Source of the DNA: Patescibacteria group bacterium
GTDB lineage: Bacteria > Patescibacteriota > Minisyncoccia > Minisyncoccales > CG1-02-41-26
Length of the DNA: 35,325 bases
NCBI GenBank assembly: GCA_020724125.1
Contig: DYHM01000001.1
Coordinates: forward strand, 1-35,325
Reading direction: 5' to 3'
Under the pieces are notes generated by a model. The model saw nothing but the letters and a program-made list of their open reading frames with translations. It had not been told where the DNA came from and made no database searches. Below are positions 16,743 to 25,127 of this stretch, one piece after another. A program made the position numbers and the translations under genes. The number at the start of each line of letters is the position of its first letter. Position 1 is the stretch's first letter.

Positions 16743-18894
16743 AAGTCCAACCAAAGCTAAAACCTTAAAAAAATTTTTAGGCAGGGATTATCAAATAACA
16801 GCCACCTTCGGTCATATTCGAGACTTGCCCAAAGCTGAATTTGGAATAGATATTGAAAATAATTTTCAACCAAGGTATGTTATTCCCTTAAAAGCAAGAA
16901 AAATAGTCTCATTTTTAAGGCAAGAGGTTAAAAAAAGCGATTTGGTAATTTTGGCTGTTGACTCTGATAGAGAAGGAGAAGCTATTGCTTGGCATTTCGT
17001 TCAGTCCTTAGGACTAAACGAAATCAAAAATCAAAAATTTCACCCGCCCAAATTTTTACCCGGCCAAATCTCAAAGAGACTTGGCGCGGGCGAAAAGAAA
17101 ACTTGGCCGGGCAAGCAAATCAAAAATTACGAACGAATTGTTTTTCATGAGATAACCAAACCGGCTATTGAGAAAGCACTAAGAAATCCGCGAGATATCA
17201 ATATGAACCTTGTTAATGCTCAGCAATCTCGAAGAATTTTAGATAGAATTGTGGGTTATAGTCTTTCTCCTTTTTTATGGAAAAAAATAAGCCGAGGCTT
17301 ATCAGCCGGCCGCGTCCAATCAGTGGCAGTCAGATTAGTTGTTGAACGAGAAAAAGAAATAGAAAATTTTAAACCACAAGAGCATTGGACAATCGTCGCT
17401 ACGCTTCTTAAAATCAAAAATCAAAATTTAAAAATCAAAAATAAGGGATTTGACGCTATTTTGGTTAAAAAAAACGGGAAAATAATTCCAAAATTAGGGA
17501 TTAAAACCAAAAAAGAAGCAGATGAAATTATTAATGACATAGAAGGGGCAGAATATAAAGTAATAAAAATTATCAAAAAAGAAATTAAGCGCAATCCCTT
17601 GCCGCCTTTTACAACAAGCGCTCTTCAACAAACCGCCTGGCAAAAATTTCATTGGCCGGCAAAATTTACAATGCAATTAGCCCAGGGTTTGTATGAAAAA
17701 GGATTAATTACTTATCACCGCAGCGATTCTTTAAATTTATCTGAACAAGCTATAGAAAAAGCGAAAAAATTTATTGAAGAAAATTATGGCCCAAATTATT
17801 GGCCTGGTTTTTTCAGGAAATATAAAACAAAAATCAAGGGAGCCCAAGAAGCCCACGAAGCGATTCGACCAACCAGCTTAAATTTTATCCCTCAAAACTT
17901 AGGAGGACAAGCGCCTTCCAAAGATAAAAATACCGAAAAATTATATGATTTAATTTGGCGAAGATTTATAGCCTGTCAAATGAAAGAAGCAAGTTTCGAT
18001 TCAACAATGGTTGAGATTGAAACTGAAAATTCAAAATCAACGTATTTATTCCGCGTCAATGGTCAAGTTCTAAAATTTGACGGTTTTTTAAGGGTCTATC
18101 CCCTGAAATTTATTGAAGCTGAATTGCCAAATTTAGCGGAAAAAGAAATTTTAAGATTAATTAAAGCATTTTCTTCTCAACATTTTACTCAACCGCCTCC
18201 CAGATACAACGAAGCCAGTCTTATTAAGGCCTTGGAAGAAAATGGAATTGGCCGACCCTCTACATATGCGCCCATTCTTTCAACTATTCAGGGAAGAAAT
18301 TATATTATTAAAGATGAACAAAAAAGATTTCAACCAACTGAAATTGGTTTAATGACGAACAACCTTTTAACCGCTCATTTCCCGAGTATCGTTGATATTG
18401 AGTTTACCGCCCAAATGGAAGAAAAATTAGATGAAATCGCCCAAGGGGAAAAAGAATGGACCTCGGTGATAAAAGAATTTTATTGGCCATTTGAAAAAAA
18501 TCTTCAAAAGAAATATCAGGAAATTTCCAAAAAAGAAATCGCTGAACAGAAAACCGAAAAAAAGTGCCCGGAATGCAAAAGCGAGCTTTTAATAAAATTT
18601 GGAAGGTTTGGCAGGTTTTATGCTTGTTCTTCTTTTCCTAAATGCCGCTACACAGCTTCATTAAAAAATACCGGTTTAGGTATTAAATGTCCAAAATGTC
18701 AAACAGGCGAAATTTTTGAAAAAAAAACCAAAAAACAAAAAATTTTTTATGGTTGCTCTGATTGGCCAAAGTGCGACTTTGCTTTATGGGATAAACCATC
18801 TGGCGAATTTTGCCCAAAATGCAAATCGCTTTTAATTGAAACCAAAAATAAGCGGTTAAAATGTTCAAACAAAGAATGCGGCGCTCCCCGCTAA
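16723..18894 (+). CDS. topA: DNA topoisomerase I
   Basis: A type IA topoisomerase that relaxes negative supercoils. It has the Toprim domain (IVVESPTKAKTLKKFLG, AVDSDREGEAIAWH) and catalytic Tyr331 in GLITYHRSDS, with SAGRVQSVAVRLVVERE and GIGRPSTYAPILSTI. C-terminal zinc ribbons begin CPECKSELLIKFGRFGRF, CPKCQTGEIF and CPKCKSLL. ATG 16723 (MKLIVVESPT) is preferred over TTG 16717. Between ALGLN-type and VFHEITK motifs lies an extra block (about residues 101-136, bases 17023-17130) made of CCCGGCC-rich palindromic sequence. A second insert at about 229-241 reads KIKNQNLKIKNK. Both are absent from ordinary TopA as recalled. Confidence 0.95.
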   Translation: MKLIVVESPTKAKTLKKFLGRDYQITATFGHIRDLPKAEFGIDIENNFQPRYVIPLKARKIVSFLRQEVKKSDLVILAVDSDREGEAIAWHFVQSLGLNEIKNQKFHPPKFLPGQISKRLGAGEKKTWPGKQIKNYERIVFHEITKPAIEKALRNPRDINMNLVNAQQSRRILDRIVGYSLSPFLWKKISRGLSAGRVQSVAVRLVVEREKEIENFKPQEHWTIVATLLKIKNQNLKIKNKGFDAILVKKNGKIIPKLGIKTKKEADEIINDIEGAEYKVIKIIKKEIKRNPLPPFTTSALQQTAWQKFHWPAKFTMQLAQGLYEKGLITYHRSDSLNLSEQAIEKAKKFIEENYGPNYWPGFFRKYKTKIKGAQEAHEAIRPTSLNFIPQNLGGQAPSKDKNTEKLYDLIWRRFIACQMKEASFDSTMVEIETENSKSTYLFRVNGQVLKFDGFLRVYPLKFIEAELPNLAEKEILRLIKAFSSQHFTQPPPRYNEASLIKALEENGIGRPSTYAPILSTIQGRNYIIKDEQKRFQPTEIGLMTNNLLTAHFPSIVDIEFTAQMEEKLDEIAQGEKEWTSVIKEFYWPFEKNLQKKYQEISKKEIAEQKTEKKCPECKSELLIKFGRFGRFYACSSFPKCRYTASLKNTGLGIKCPKCQTGEIFEKKTKKQKIFYGCSDWPKCDFALWDKPSGEFCPKCKSLLIETKNKRLKCSNKECGAPR

Positions 18895-18908
18895 CCAGCC
18901 ATTTCTTG

Positions 18909-18932
18909 ATTTAACCGCGTCAGCGGTTAAAT
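18909..18932. terminator. hairpin between convergent topA and antiporter
   Basis: ATTTAACCGC, loop GTCA, GCGGTTAAAT: a perfect 10-bp stem between two convergent genes. It lacks a clear T-tract, so it is a possible bidirectional terminator or a palindromic repeat. Confidence 0.5.
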
Positions 18933-18938
18933 AGGCTT

Positions 18939-19910
18939 CTATCTTGCCAAAATTTCCGAGATAACAAAAAACAAATAAATTATTAAAAGAATAATGGCTT
19001 CTTTTGAAGTAATTTTTTTACCTGTTCGGATAAAAAAGAAAAAGAAAAGAGCGGAAATGATAAGAAAAAATCTGGCGATAACAAACGGAGAAAAATCAGC
19101 GACTTCAAAGGGACAAAGAAAAGCAACGATTCCCAATACCAAAGTGGCGGCGACAATCACCGAGCCCATTAATGTTCCTAAAATCAACCAATTTTGTTTT
19201 TTCTTGGCCGAGACAATGCCGAAATAAAGCTCTGGCAGGGAATTACCCAGACCTACCACCAAAATACCCAATAAAGGAAGAGAAAGATGAAAAATTTCTC
19301 TAAAAAAATTAATTGACCTCACTATTCCTTCGCTTGCGATTAAAAGAAAAAATAAAGCTAAAAAAAGCTTTCCTATATCAAGAAAAAAACCTTTAAAGTT
19401 TTTTAGAAATGAAGGGATTTTTTCTTCTTTTTTTTCTTCTTCGTAAATTTTAGTAAATCTTTCTTTTTTAGCGAAAAGCCAAATAATATAAAGGAAAAAA
19501 CTGAAAAGCAAAAAAAGACCGTCCCCCCTTCCTAATTTACCATCGAAAGCTAAAATTAGAGGGAGAATGGCAATATAAGCGGTAAAAATCGCTGAACTTT
19601 GAATCAAGCGACTTTCGGCCGGCAATCCATTGCCAATTAAAACAACAATCGCCACAACTAAGGTTAAATCAATAATATTTCCGCCAACAATATCGCCAAA
19701 AGATAATTCGGGAATTTTATGAATAATCGAAGAAACGCCAACAAAAAGATTAGGCAAGGAAGAGGCAATGGCAATAATAAAAAAAGCCAAAACAAACTCC
19801 CGCCATTTTAAAAACTTTCCTATTTTGATTAAACTTCTAATAAGGAGATTGCAGGAATAATGGAGGAAGAAAAAAGAAATAAAAAAAATAAAAAGATAAA
19901 CCCAGAACAT
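18939..19910 (-). CDS. CaCA-family Na+/Ca2+ (cation) antiporter
   Basis: A membrane protein of 323 residues with about ten hydrophobic segments in two related halves. The alpha-repeat motifs of cation/calcium antiporters are visible: SLPNLFVGVSS with GDIVGGNIIDLTLVVA in the first half, and GLGNSLPELYFGIVSAKK with LGTLMGSVIVAATLVLG in the second. A charged loop (KKERFTKIYEEEKKEE) joins the halves. It most likely expels Ca2+ in exchange for Na+ or H+; the ions are inferred from the family. It converges on topA. Confidence 0.85.
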   Translation of the reverse strand: MFWVYLFIFFISFFFLHYSCNLLIRSLIKIGKFLKWREFVLAFFIIAIASSLPNLFVGVSSIIHKIPELSFGDIVGGNIIDLTLVVAIVVLIGNGLPAESRLIQSSAIFTAYIAILPLILAFDGKLGRGDGLFLLFSFFLYIIWLFAKKERFTKIYEEEKKEEKIPSFLKNFKGFFLDIGKLFLALFFLLIASEGIVRSINFFREIFHLSLPLLGILVVGLGNSLPELYFGIVSAKKKQNWLILGTLMGSVIVAATLVLGIVAFLCPFEVADFSPFVIARFFLIISALFFFFFIRTGKKITSKEAIILLIIYLFFVISEILAR

Positions 19911-20250
19911 AATTTAAAATTTTAATAGTTAACAACCAAACGAGAGAATGCTAAGTATTTTAATTTGCCTAATAATTTTTTAATAAAAATTTATCTAATA
20001 AGAATTATACTACATTTTACAAATAGAGAAAATATGGCGCATTAAGTTATCTAAAATGTGAACGAAATGGGTGCTTGACGCCTCCGTTTCCTTTTAACGA
20101 ACACCTTAATAAAATTTTCTTCTTCTAAACTCGCTTGCTGAGAAAATTCGTTTCATTGAAGTAATATGAAAAACATGAATAATAATAATTATTACGCCAG
20201 AATAAAAGAGATAAATATTTCTCACTATTCATATCACATTCCAAAATTAT
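19911..20250. other. intergenic stretch, no gene seen
   Basis: About 340 bases of mainly AT-rich sequence between the divergent antiporter and pilM genes. One minus-strand open stretch near 20060-20155 (ending KRKRRRQAPISF) has no start and no recognisable family. Nothing else is supported. Confidence 0.5.
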
Positions 20251-20257
20251 ACTTTTA

Positions 20258-20266
20258 TGATATAAT
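20258..20266 (+). promoter_or_regulatory. extended -10 promoter for the pil cluster
   Basis: TGATATAAT, a perfect extended -10 element (TGnTATAAT), with a weak -35. The preceding bases ACTTTTATGATAT recur at 24811-24823 upstream of the tRNAs. The start point would fall near 20273, almost on the leader ATG. Confidence 0.55.
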
Positions 20267-20273
20267 TTAGGCA

Positions 20274-20339
20274 ATGAAATATCCAATAATAGACATGTTG
20301 TTTAATAAATCAGGTGATAAAATAAATTTAAAGATATGA
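20274..20339 (+). CDS. possible 21-aa leader peptide before pilM
   Basis: MKYPIIDMLFNKSGDKINLKI, ending in a TGA that overlaps the pilM ATG (ATGA, 20336-20339). It begins almost at the predicted transcription start, so it would be nearly leaderless. Bases 20295-20309 equal 15 bases of the end of the 134-bp element at 9651. It may be a coupling leader or chance. Confidence 0.3.
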   Translation: MKYPIIDMLFNKSGDKINLKI

Positions 20340-21415
20340 ATAATTTCCTTTCTAATCCTAAAGGTTTTGGTCTTGATATTTCTGATTTCTCTTTAAAAAT
20401 AGCCGATCTAAAAAAACAGGGAAAAAACCTAAAACTAACTTCTTTTGGAAATTTCGTGATTCCCGAAGGTATTATTGAAAAAGGAGAAATAAAAAAAGAA
20501 AAAGAACTAACAGAGATTCTGAAAGAAGTATTGAAAAAAATCAAATCTCGATCTGTAATTGTTTCCTTGCCGGAAGAAAAACTATTTTTGGACATCATTC
20601 AATTTCCATTGATGAGCGAGGCGGAATTGGAAAAAACAATTCAATTTGAAATAGAAAATTATATTCCCTTTCCATTAGAAGAGGTTTATTTTGATTTTGA
20701 AAAAGTTGAGGTTATTTCTAACCGTCAAAAATATCAAGAGGTTTTAATTACCGCTTTTTCCAAAAAAACTATTGATAGTTATTTAAGGGTTTTAAAAAAC
20801 GTCGGCCTTCAGCCGTTGGCGCTGGAACCAGAATGTCTTTCGATCAGCCGGGCTTTAGTGGAAAAAAATAAACCTTCTGAATTTATTTTAATTTTAGATT
20901 TAGGGGAAAGCCGAACCGGTTTTACTCTCTTTTTTAACAAGACCATAAGATTTACTTCAACCATTGCTTTTTCTTCTCGTCAATTAACCAAATTTTTAGC
21001 TGAGAAATTAAAAATCTCCTTTGCCGAAGCGGAAAAAATAAAAATAGAACAAGGATTAAAAAAAGAAGGCCCTGTTAAAGAAATTTTAAATCTTGCTCTT
21101 TTAGATTTAATTAAAGTAGATTTAATTAAAGAAATAAAAAATTTATTGGAATACTATTATTCCCACAACGTCGAAAAACAAAAACAAAATAATAACATAT
21201 CATTGGAAAAAATTTTGCTTTGCGGCGGCGGCGCCAACCTTCGAGGTCTAACCGAGTTTTTAAGTTCCGAATTCAAAATCAAAGTTGAAAAAGGCAATCC
21301 CTGGCTTAATGTCTTAAAAACTCCTCTTAAAGAAATTCCCGAATTATCATTTGAAGAGTCTTTGAGTTATGCCACCGCCCTGGGACTGGCTTTGCGAGTA
21401 TTCTATGGCTATTAA
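20336..21415 (+). CDS. pilM: type IV pilus assembly protein PilM
   Basis: An actin-like ATPase that sits on the cytoplasmic side and binds the N-terminal tail of PilN in the type IV pilus alignment complex. It has the FGLDISDFSLKIADLKK start, the family motif QFEIENYIPFPLEEVYFDF, VLITAFSKK, a nucleotide-binding ILDLGESRTGFTLFF and ILLCGGGANLRGLTEFLS near the end. At 359 residues it is full length. It overlaps pilN by 11 bases. No Shine-Dalgarno is visible; translation may depend on the leader overlap. Confidence 0.9.
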   Translation: MNNFLSNPKGFGLDISDFSLKIADLKKQGKNLKLTSFGNFVIPEGIIEKGEIKKEKELTEILKEVLKKIKSRSVIVSLPEEKLFLDIIQFPLMSEAELEKTIQFEIENYIPFPLEEVYFDFEKVEVISNRQKYQEVLITAFSKKTIDSYLRVLKNVGLQPLALEPECLSISRALVEKNKPSEFILILDLGESRTGFTLFFNKTIRFTSTIAFSSRQLTKFLAEKLKISFAEAEKIKIEQGLKKEGPVKEILNLALLDLIKVDLIKEIKNLLEYYYSHNVEKQKQNNNISLEKILLCGGGANLRGLTEFLSSEFKIKVEKGNPWLNVLKTPLKEIPELSFEESLSYATALGLALRVFYGY

Positions 21416-22022
21416 CTTATTGCCTGAACAAGAAAAAAGAGAACTTAAACGAAAAGAAAACTGGAAAAAAATTTTCCTTATTTTGGTTTTTATTTTAATT
21501 TTTTTATTGTTGCTGGTTTTAATTCTTTTTTCTTTAAAAATTTATATTGCCTCCAAAATTGAAACTCTCCAAGAATTATTTCTGAAAAAAGAAAAAGAAT
21601 TTCAGGAAAAACATCTCCAGAACTTTGAAAAAGAGATTGAGGAAATCAATGAAAATCTTTTTAAGATTAAGCAATTTGGGGAAAAACAGATTTTAATTAC
21701 TCCTGTCTTGGAAAAGGTTTCTTCTTTAATTCCTAATTCAATCTATCTTACTAATTTTTCTTTTCGGAAAATTTTTCAAGAAGAAAAAAGGAAAGAAGAA
21801 GAAAAAGAAGAAAATGAAAATGAAAAAGAAAAGATCAAAATTTTAGCCGAGGTCCAAATTAGCGGTTGGGCTAATAATCGGGAAGATCTTTTTTATTTTA
21901 GAAAGGCCATAAAAAAGGAAAAGGGGATTCAGGAAATTTATTTTTCACCCTCTTCCTGGGTCAAACCGAAAGACATTAATTTTTCTTTAAGTTTTAAAAT
22001 CAATGAATTTTTCAACAAATAA
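21405..22022 (+). CDS. pilN: type IV pilus assembly protein PilN-like
   Basis: It begins MAINLLPEQEKRELKRK; the INLLP motif is the PilN tail that docks into PilM. A single membrane helix (about 23-46) and a coiled coil follow. The C-terminal domain (ILAEVQISGWANNREDL and following) is the ferredoxin-like fold found in PilN/GspL. A long Glu/Lys-rich insertion (EEKRKEEEKEENENEKEK) splits this domain. ATG 21405 is chosen for the INLLP start and the short overlap with pilM. It overlaps pilO by 20 bases. Confidence 0.85.
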   Translation: MAINLLPEQEKRELKRKENWKKIFLILVFILIFLLLLVLILFSLKIYIASKIETLQELFLKKEKEFQEKHLQNFEKEIEEINENLFKIKQFGEKQILITPVLEKVSSLIPNSIYLTNFSFRKIFQEEKRKEEEKEENENEKEKIKILAEVQISGWANNREDLFYFRKAIKKEKGIQEIYFSPSSWVKPKDINFSLSFKINEFFNK

Positions 22023-22581
22023 AAAAATATATTTGGTTCTTATTCTTTGGTTTCTCTTTTTGGGAATTTTAATAAAATTTGGTTTTATTCCTTTTTTGGG
22101 TCAGTTAAAAATTTTCTCTCAAAAACTAATTGAACAGAAAAAAACTCAAAACTTGCTTGAACTTCGGATTAAAGATTTTGAAGAGTTTTCTAGGGATTAT
22201 CTTTCTTATCAGACAATTTTAAATAAAATTAAAAATTCTTTTGTCGCCGAGCCAGAGGTGCCTATCGAGTTTATTAAATTTTTAGAAACCGAAGCTGAAA
22301 AAACCAAAATAAAACTCAAAATCTCTCCCTTGAACGTTAAATCCGAAAAAGATGATCCTTGGCCGCCAATTGGTTTTCAGGTTTTTTGGGCTGAAAGCTT
22401 CCCAAATTTTTTGAGGTCTTTAGAAAGATTGGAACAAGGCCCTTGGTTGATAGAAATTTTTCAATTAAGAATTGGGAGAATCTCTGAAAAATTTATTCTT
22501 CCCGAAATGGACTTCGGGGGATTGAATCCCGGAGATGTCCATTCAGTTATCAATCTTAAAGTTTTTTCCCTTAAGCAATGA
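22003..22581 (+). CDS. pilO: type IV pilus assembly protein PilO-like
   Basis: A 192-residue bitopic protein: membrane helix (about 9-28), coiled coil (KLIEQKKTQNLLELRIKDFE), then a C-terminal domain with PVEPEVPIEF-like and KTKIKLKISPLNVK segments and QVFWAESFPNFLRSLERLE, the PilO pattern. It pairs with PilN in the periplasmic or extracellular alignment complex. The order pilM-pilN-pilO supports this more than sequence alone. It overlaps the next gene by 4 bases (ATGA). Confidence 0.8.
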   Translation: MNFSTNKKIYLVLILWFLFLGILIKFGFIPFLGQLKIFSQKLIEQKKTQNLLELRIKDFEEFSRDYLSYQTILNKIKNSFVAEPEVPIEFIKFLETEAEKTKIKLKISPLNVKSEKDDPWPPIGFQVFWAESFPNFLRSLERLEQGPWLIEIFQLRIGRISEKFILPEMDFGGLNPGDVHSVINLKVFSLKQ

Positions 22582-22865
22582 AGATAATTATTTTTAAAAT
22601 TAAAAAAGGTTTAATTAAGACATTAAAGAAAATCTGGCAAAATGTTTTTTTGCTCCTCTTTTTATTCTTAATTTTAGATTTAATAATTGGAGTAGGTTTC
22701 TTTTTAAAATATTATTCTGAACAAGAAAAACCAGAAGATTATTCGATTTTAAGGGTTAATCAGGATTTATTAGATAACTTTTCTTCTGAATTTCAAAAGC
22801 GAGAAGAAAATTTCAAAAATACCGAAAATAAAACTTACCTTGATCTCTTTAGGGCTGAATTTTGA
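22578..22865 (+). CDS. small membrane protein of the pil cluster, 95 aa
   Basis: A basic N-terminus (MKIIIFKIKKGLIKTLKK), one membrane helix (about 21-45) and a soluble tail with a charged coil (FSSEFQKREENFKNTEN). Its start overlaps the pilO stop (ATGA), so it is very likely made with PilM/N/O. It takes the place where pilP often follows but shows no lipobox or PilP features. It may be a fourth part of the pilus base. Function unknown; too short and diverged to name. Confidence 0.65.
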   Translation: MKIIIFKIKKGLIKTLKKIWQNVFLLLFLFLILDLIIGVGFFLKYYSEQEKPEDYSILRVNQDLLDNFSSEFQKREENFKNTENKTYLDLFRAEF

Positions 22866-23029
22866 ATTTTAAATTTCGAATTTCGAATGAATTTCGAATT
22901 TTGAATTTTTTAAAATTAAAAATTAAAAATTATTTAAAAATTAAAAATTAGAAATTAGAAATTATTTAACTTTTGAGATTTGAGTTTTGAGTTTTTTGGT
23001 CTTTGGTTTGTGTTTTTGGTTTTTGGTTT
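22866..23029. repeat. degenerate direct-repeat block after pil and iorA
   Basis: Back-to-back short direct repeats: TTTCGAATTTCGAAT types, AAAATTAAAAATT types, GAAATTAGAAATTA, then TTTGAGATTTGAGTTTTGAG and GGTTTTTGGTTTTTGG. Bases 22971-22996 are identical to 1291-1316 at the murE 3' end. The block separates convergent pil and iorA genes and may supply the last codons of iorA. Confidence 0.65.
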
Positions 23030-24781
23030 TTAATTTAATCTTACACAGGGTCTTCGGGCAATAATTAAAGATGGTTCTTTCTTTTTTAGAAACACTCTAA
23101 TCGTTTTAACCATTTCTTTTATTTTAATTGGATCAATTATTTTTAAATTTTTTACACCGCAGGCTCGAATAATTTCTTCAATTTTAATTATTGGTAAATT
23201 ATCGCTTTTTATGCCGAGATGGGGCTGTTGACCGGTCATCGCTGTTGTCTGGTTATCCATCAAAATAATTAAAGGATTAGATTGGTTACGAACGACATTG
23301 ATTAAAGCGGGAATGCCAGCATGAAAAAAGGTTGCATCGCCAATAAAAGCAATTAATTTTTGTCCATTAGTTGATTTTTTGATTCCATGAGCAATACCAA
23401 TTGAAGAACCCATGCAGGAAAGATAATCTTGAAGAAAATGAGGCGGAAAGCCGGCTAACATATAACAACCAATGTCGCCGCCGAAAATCACTTCTTGGGG
23501 TTTAACCGCTTTTTTTATCGCCGAGAAAACAAACCAATAAGGACAACCAGGACAAAGTTGAGGATATCTTTTTGGAATTTCTAATTCCCAATTCCTAATT
23601 TCTAATTTCTCCTTTAATTGTCCTGCCCGCTTTGCTTCGCAGGGCGAAGCAGACAAATAATTTTCAATTTCTAGTTTTTTATATTTTTTATTAAGAAGTT
23701 TAGCAATAGCCGCGATAATCTGGTCATGGTTTAATTCGCCAATTTCTGGCAATAATTTTTTACCAATGATTTCTAAACCCGGGTTAACATCTTTGGCTAA
23801 TCTCTGAATTTCTTTTTCTAAACAGGGCTCCAATTCTTCGACAACAAGCACCTTTTTAAAATTTTTAATAAAGTTTTTAATTTTTTTCTCCGGCAAGGGA
23901 TAAAAAAATCCTAATTTCAAAATCGGCAAAGAAAGGTTAATTTCCTTTAAGACCTCTCGCGCGTGAAGATAAGAAATCCCTGTTGTTATGATTCCTAATT
24001 TTTTTGTTTGTTTTCTTTTATAACGTGGAATGGATGCGCAATTTTCAACTTTATTTATTGAAGAATTTTCAGAAAATTCCTGAATGTTGCTAATTTTAGC
24101 GAGTAATTTTTTCTTCATTTCTAAAATCCTTGACGGCATCGCGGCAAATTTTTCAGAAGAAGTTTTTTTAAATTCTTTTATATCAAAATTGGGTTTAAAT
24201 TTGTTTAATTTTAAATTTTCTAATTTCACCAATTCTCTTTGATGAGCCACTCGAGTGGTTGTTCTAATCAAAATAGGGATTTTAAATTTCTCCGAAAGTT
24301 CAAAAGCTAATTTTGTAAAATCCTTAGCTTCTTGAGGGCTGGCTGGTTCTAAGGTGGGAAGATGAAATAAGTAAGAATAAAACCGGGAATTTTGTTCTGA
24401 TTGAGCGGAACTGTGGCAGGATGGATCGTCGCCAACAATGATAACCATTGAACCATTAGAGCCGGTATACAAAAATGGCAATAAAGCGTCTGAACAAACA
24501 TTAAGGCCGAAATGCTTCATAACCACCAGGGTTTTTAAACCAGCAAAAGAAGCACCAATCCCGGCTTCTAATACAACCTTTTCATTGACGGAATACTCAA
24601 AATATAAATTTTGAATTTTGAATTTTGAGTTTTGAATTTTATAAAAAATATCTCCAATTTCCGAGGATGGCGCGCCGGGATAGGTAGTCGCAAATTGAAC
24701 ACCCGCCTCTAAACTGGCCCTGACAATCGCTTCATTGCCAAGAAAAATTACTTTGCCTTTATTTTTTAAAATTTCTTCCAT
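23030..24781 (-). CDS. iorA: indolepyruvate:ferredoxin oxidoreductase alpha subunit-like (IorA)
   Basis: A thiamine-diphosphate enzyme of the 2-oxoacid:ferredoxin oxidoreductase family, which oxidises aryl pyruvates from aromatic amino acids to acyl-CoA. The N-terminal pyrimidine-binding domain shows ATTYPGAPSSEIGD and VMKHFGLNVCSDALL. The C-terminal domain has PQLCPGCPYWFVFSAIKKA, GGDIGCYMLAGFPP, FIGDATFFHAGIPAL and DNQTTAMTGQQPHLG. Unusual: it ends at ARRPCVRLN, where most IorA proteins continue into a two-cluster ferredoxin domain, and no iorB is near. Inserts at about residues 48-59 (KIQNSKFKIQN) and 370-402 (SASPCEAKRAGQLKEKLEIR) look like translated repeats. ATG 24781 gives a natural start. 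Confidence 0.88.
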   Translation of the reverse strand: MEEILKNKGKVIFLGNEAIVRASLEAGVQFATTYPGAPSSEIGDIFYKIQNSKFKIQNLYFEYSVNEKVVLEAGIGASFAGLKTLVVMKHFGLNVCSDALLPFLYTGSNGSMVIIVGDDPSCHSSAQSEQNSRFYSYLFHLPTLEPASPQEAKDFTKLAFELSEKFKIPILIRTTTRVAHQRELVKLENLKLNKFKPNFDIKEFKKTSSEKFAAMPSRILEMKKKLLAKISNIQEFSENSSINKVENCASIPRYKRKQTKKLGIITTGISYLHAREVLKEINLSLPILKLGFFYPLPEKKIKNFIKNFKKVLVVEELEPCLEKEIQRLAKDVNPGLEIIGKKLLPEIGELNHDQIIAAIAKLLNKKYKKLEIENYLSASPCEAKRAGQLKEKLEIRNWELEIPKRYPQLCPGCPYWFVFSAIKKAVKPQEVIFGGDIGCYMLAGFPPHFLQDYLSCMGSSIGIAHGIKKSTNGQKLIAFIGDATFFHAGIPALINVVRNQSNPLIILMDNQTTAMTGQQPHLGIKSDNLPIIKIEEIIRACGVKNLKIIDPIKIKEMVKTIRVFLKKKEPSLIIARRPCVRLN

Positions 24782-24798
24782 TTCTTCAAATTTTTATC

Positions 24799-24826
24799 TT
24801 GAATTTTAATACTTTTATGATATCCT
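24799..24826 (+). promoter_or_regulatory. promoter for the tRNA genes
   Basis: TTGAAT (24799-24804), 16 bases, TATCCT (24821-24826) with an upstream TG (extended -10). It lies about 40 bases before tRNA-Arg. The TTTTATGATAT core matches the pil promoter. Confidence 0.45.
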
Positions 24827-24864
24827 AAACTAAAACAAACTCAATGCCGGAACTCAACTTTCAT

Positions 24865-24936
24865 GCCCTCATAGCTTAACGGATAAAGCATAACCCTGCG
24901 GAGGTTAAGATGGAAGTTCGATTCTTCCTGAGGGCG
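24865..24936 (+). tRNA. tRNA-Arg (anticodon GCG)
   Basis: The cloverleaf closes fully: acceptor GCCCTCA/TGAGGGC, anticodon stem TAACC/GGTTA around loop CTGCGGA (anticodon GCG, reads CGC and CGU), T arm GGAAG-TTCGATT-CTTCC. CCA is not encoded. A GCG anticodon is less common than ACG (read as ICG) for these codons. Confidence 0.92.
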
Positions 24937-25031
24937 ATATAAGTTCAAAGTTCAAAGTTTAAAGTTATAAATAAAAATAAGTTCTTAAAAGTTCAATTAG
25001 AGGTTTTGAATTTTGGATTTTAAATCTTAAC

Positions 25032-25113
25032 GGAGGGTTCGCCTAATGGTATGGCACCGCTCTTGAAAAGCGGCGGGCGCAAGCCCTTAGAGGTTCGACT
25101 CCTCTACCCTCCG
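25032..25113 (+). tRNA. tRNA-Ser (anticodon TGA)
   Basis: Acceptor GGAGGGT/ACCCTCC, anticodon stem CCGCT/AGCGG around loop CTTGAAA (anticodon TGA), a long variable arm (GGGCGCAAGCCC hairpin) as in class II tRNAs, T arm AGAGG-TTCGACT-CCTCT. CCA is not encoded. Confidence 0.95.
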
Positions 25114-25127
25114 TCATGTAATTTTAA

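Noticed and set aside
22866..23029. CRISPR array suggested by regular repeats.
   Set aside because: Repeats are short, degenerate and directly adjacent, with no unique spacers and no cas genes.
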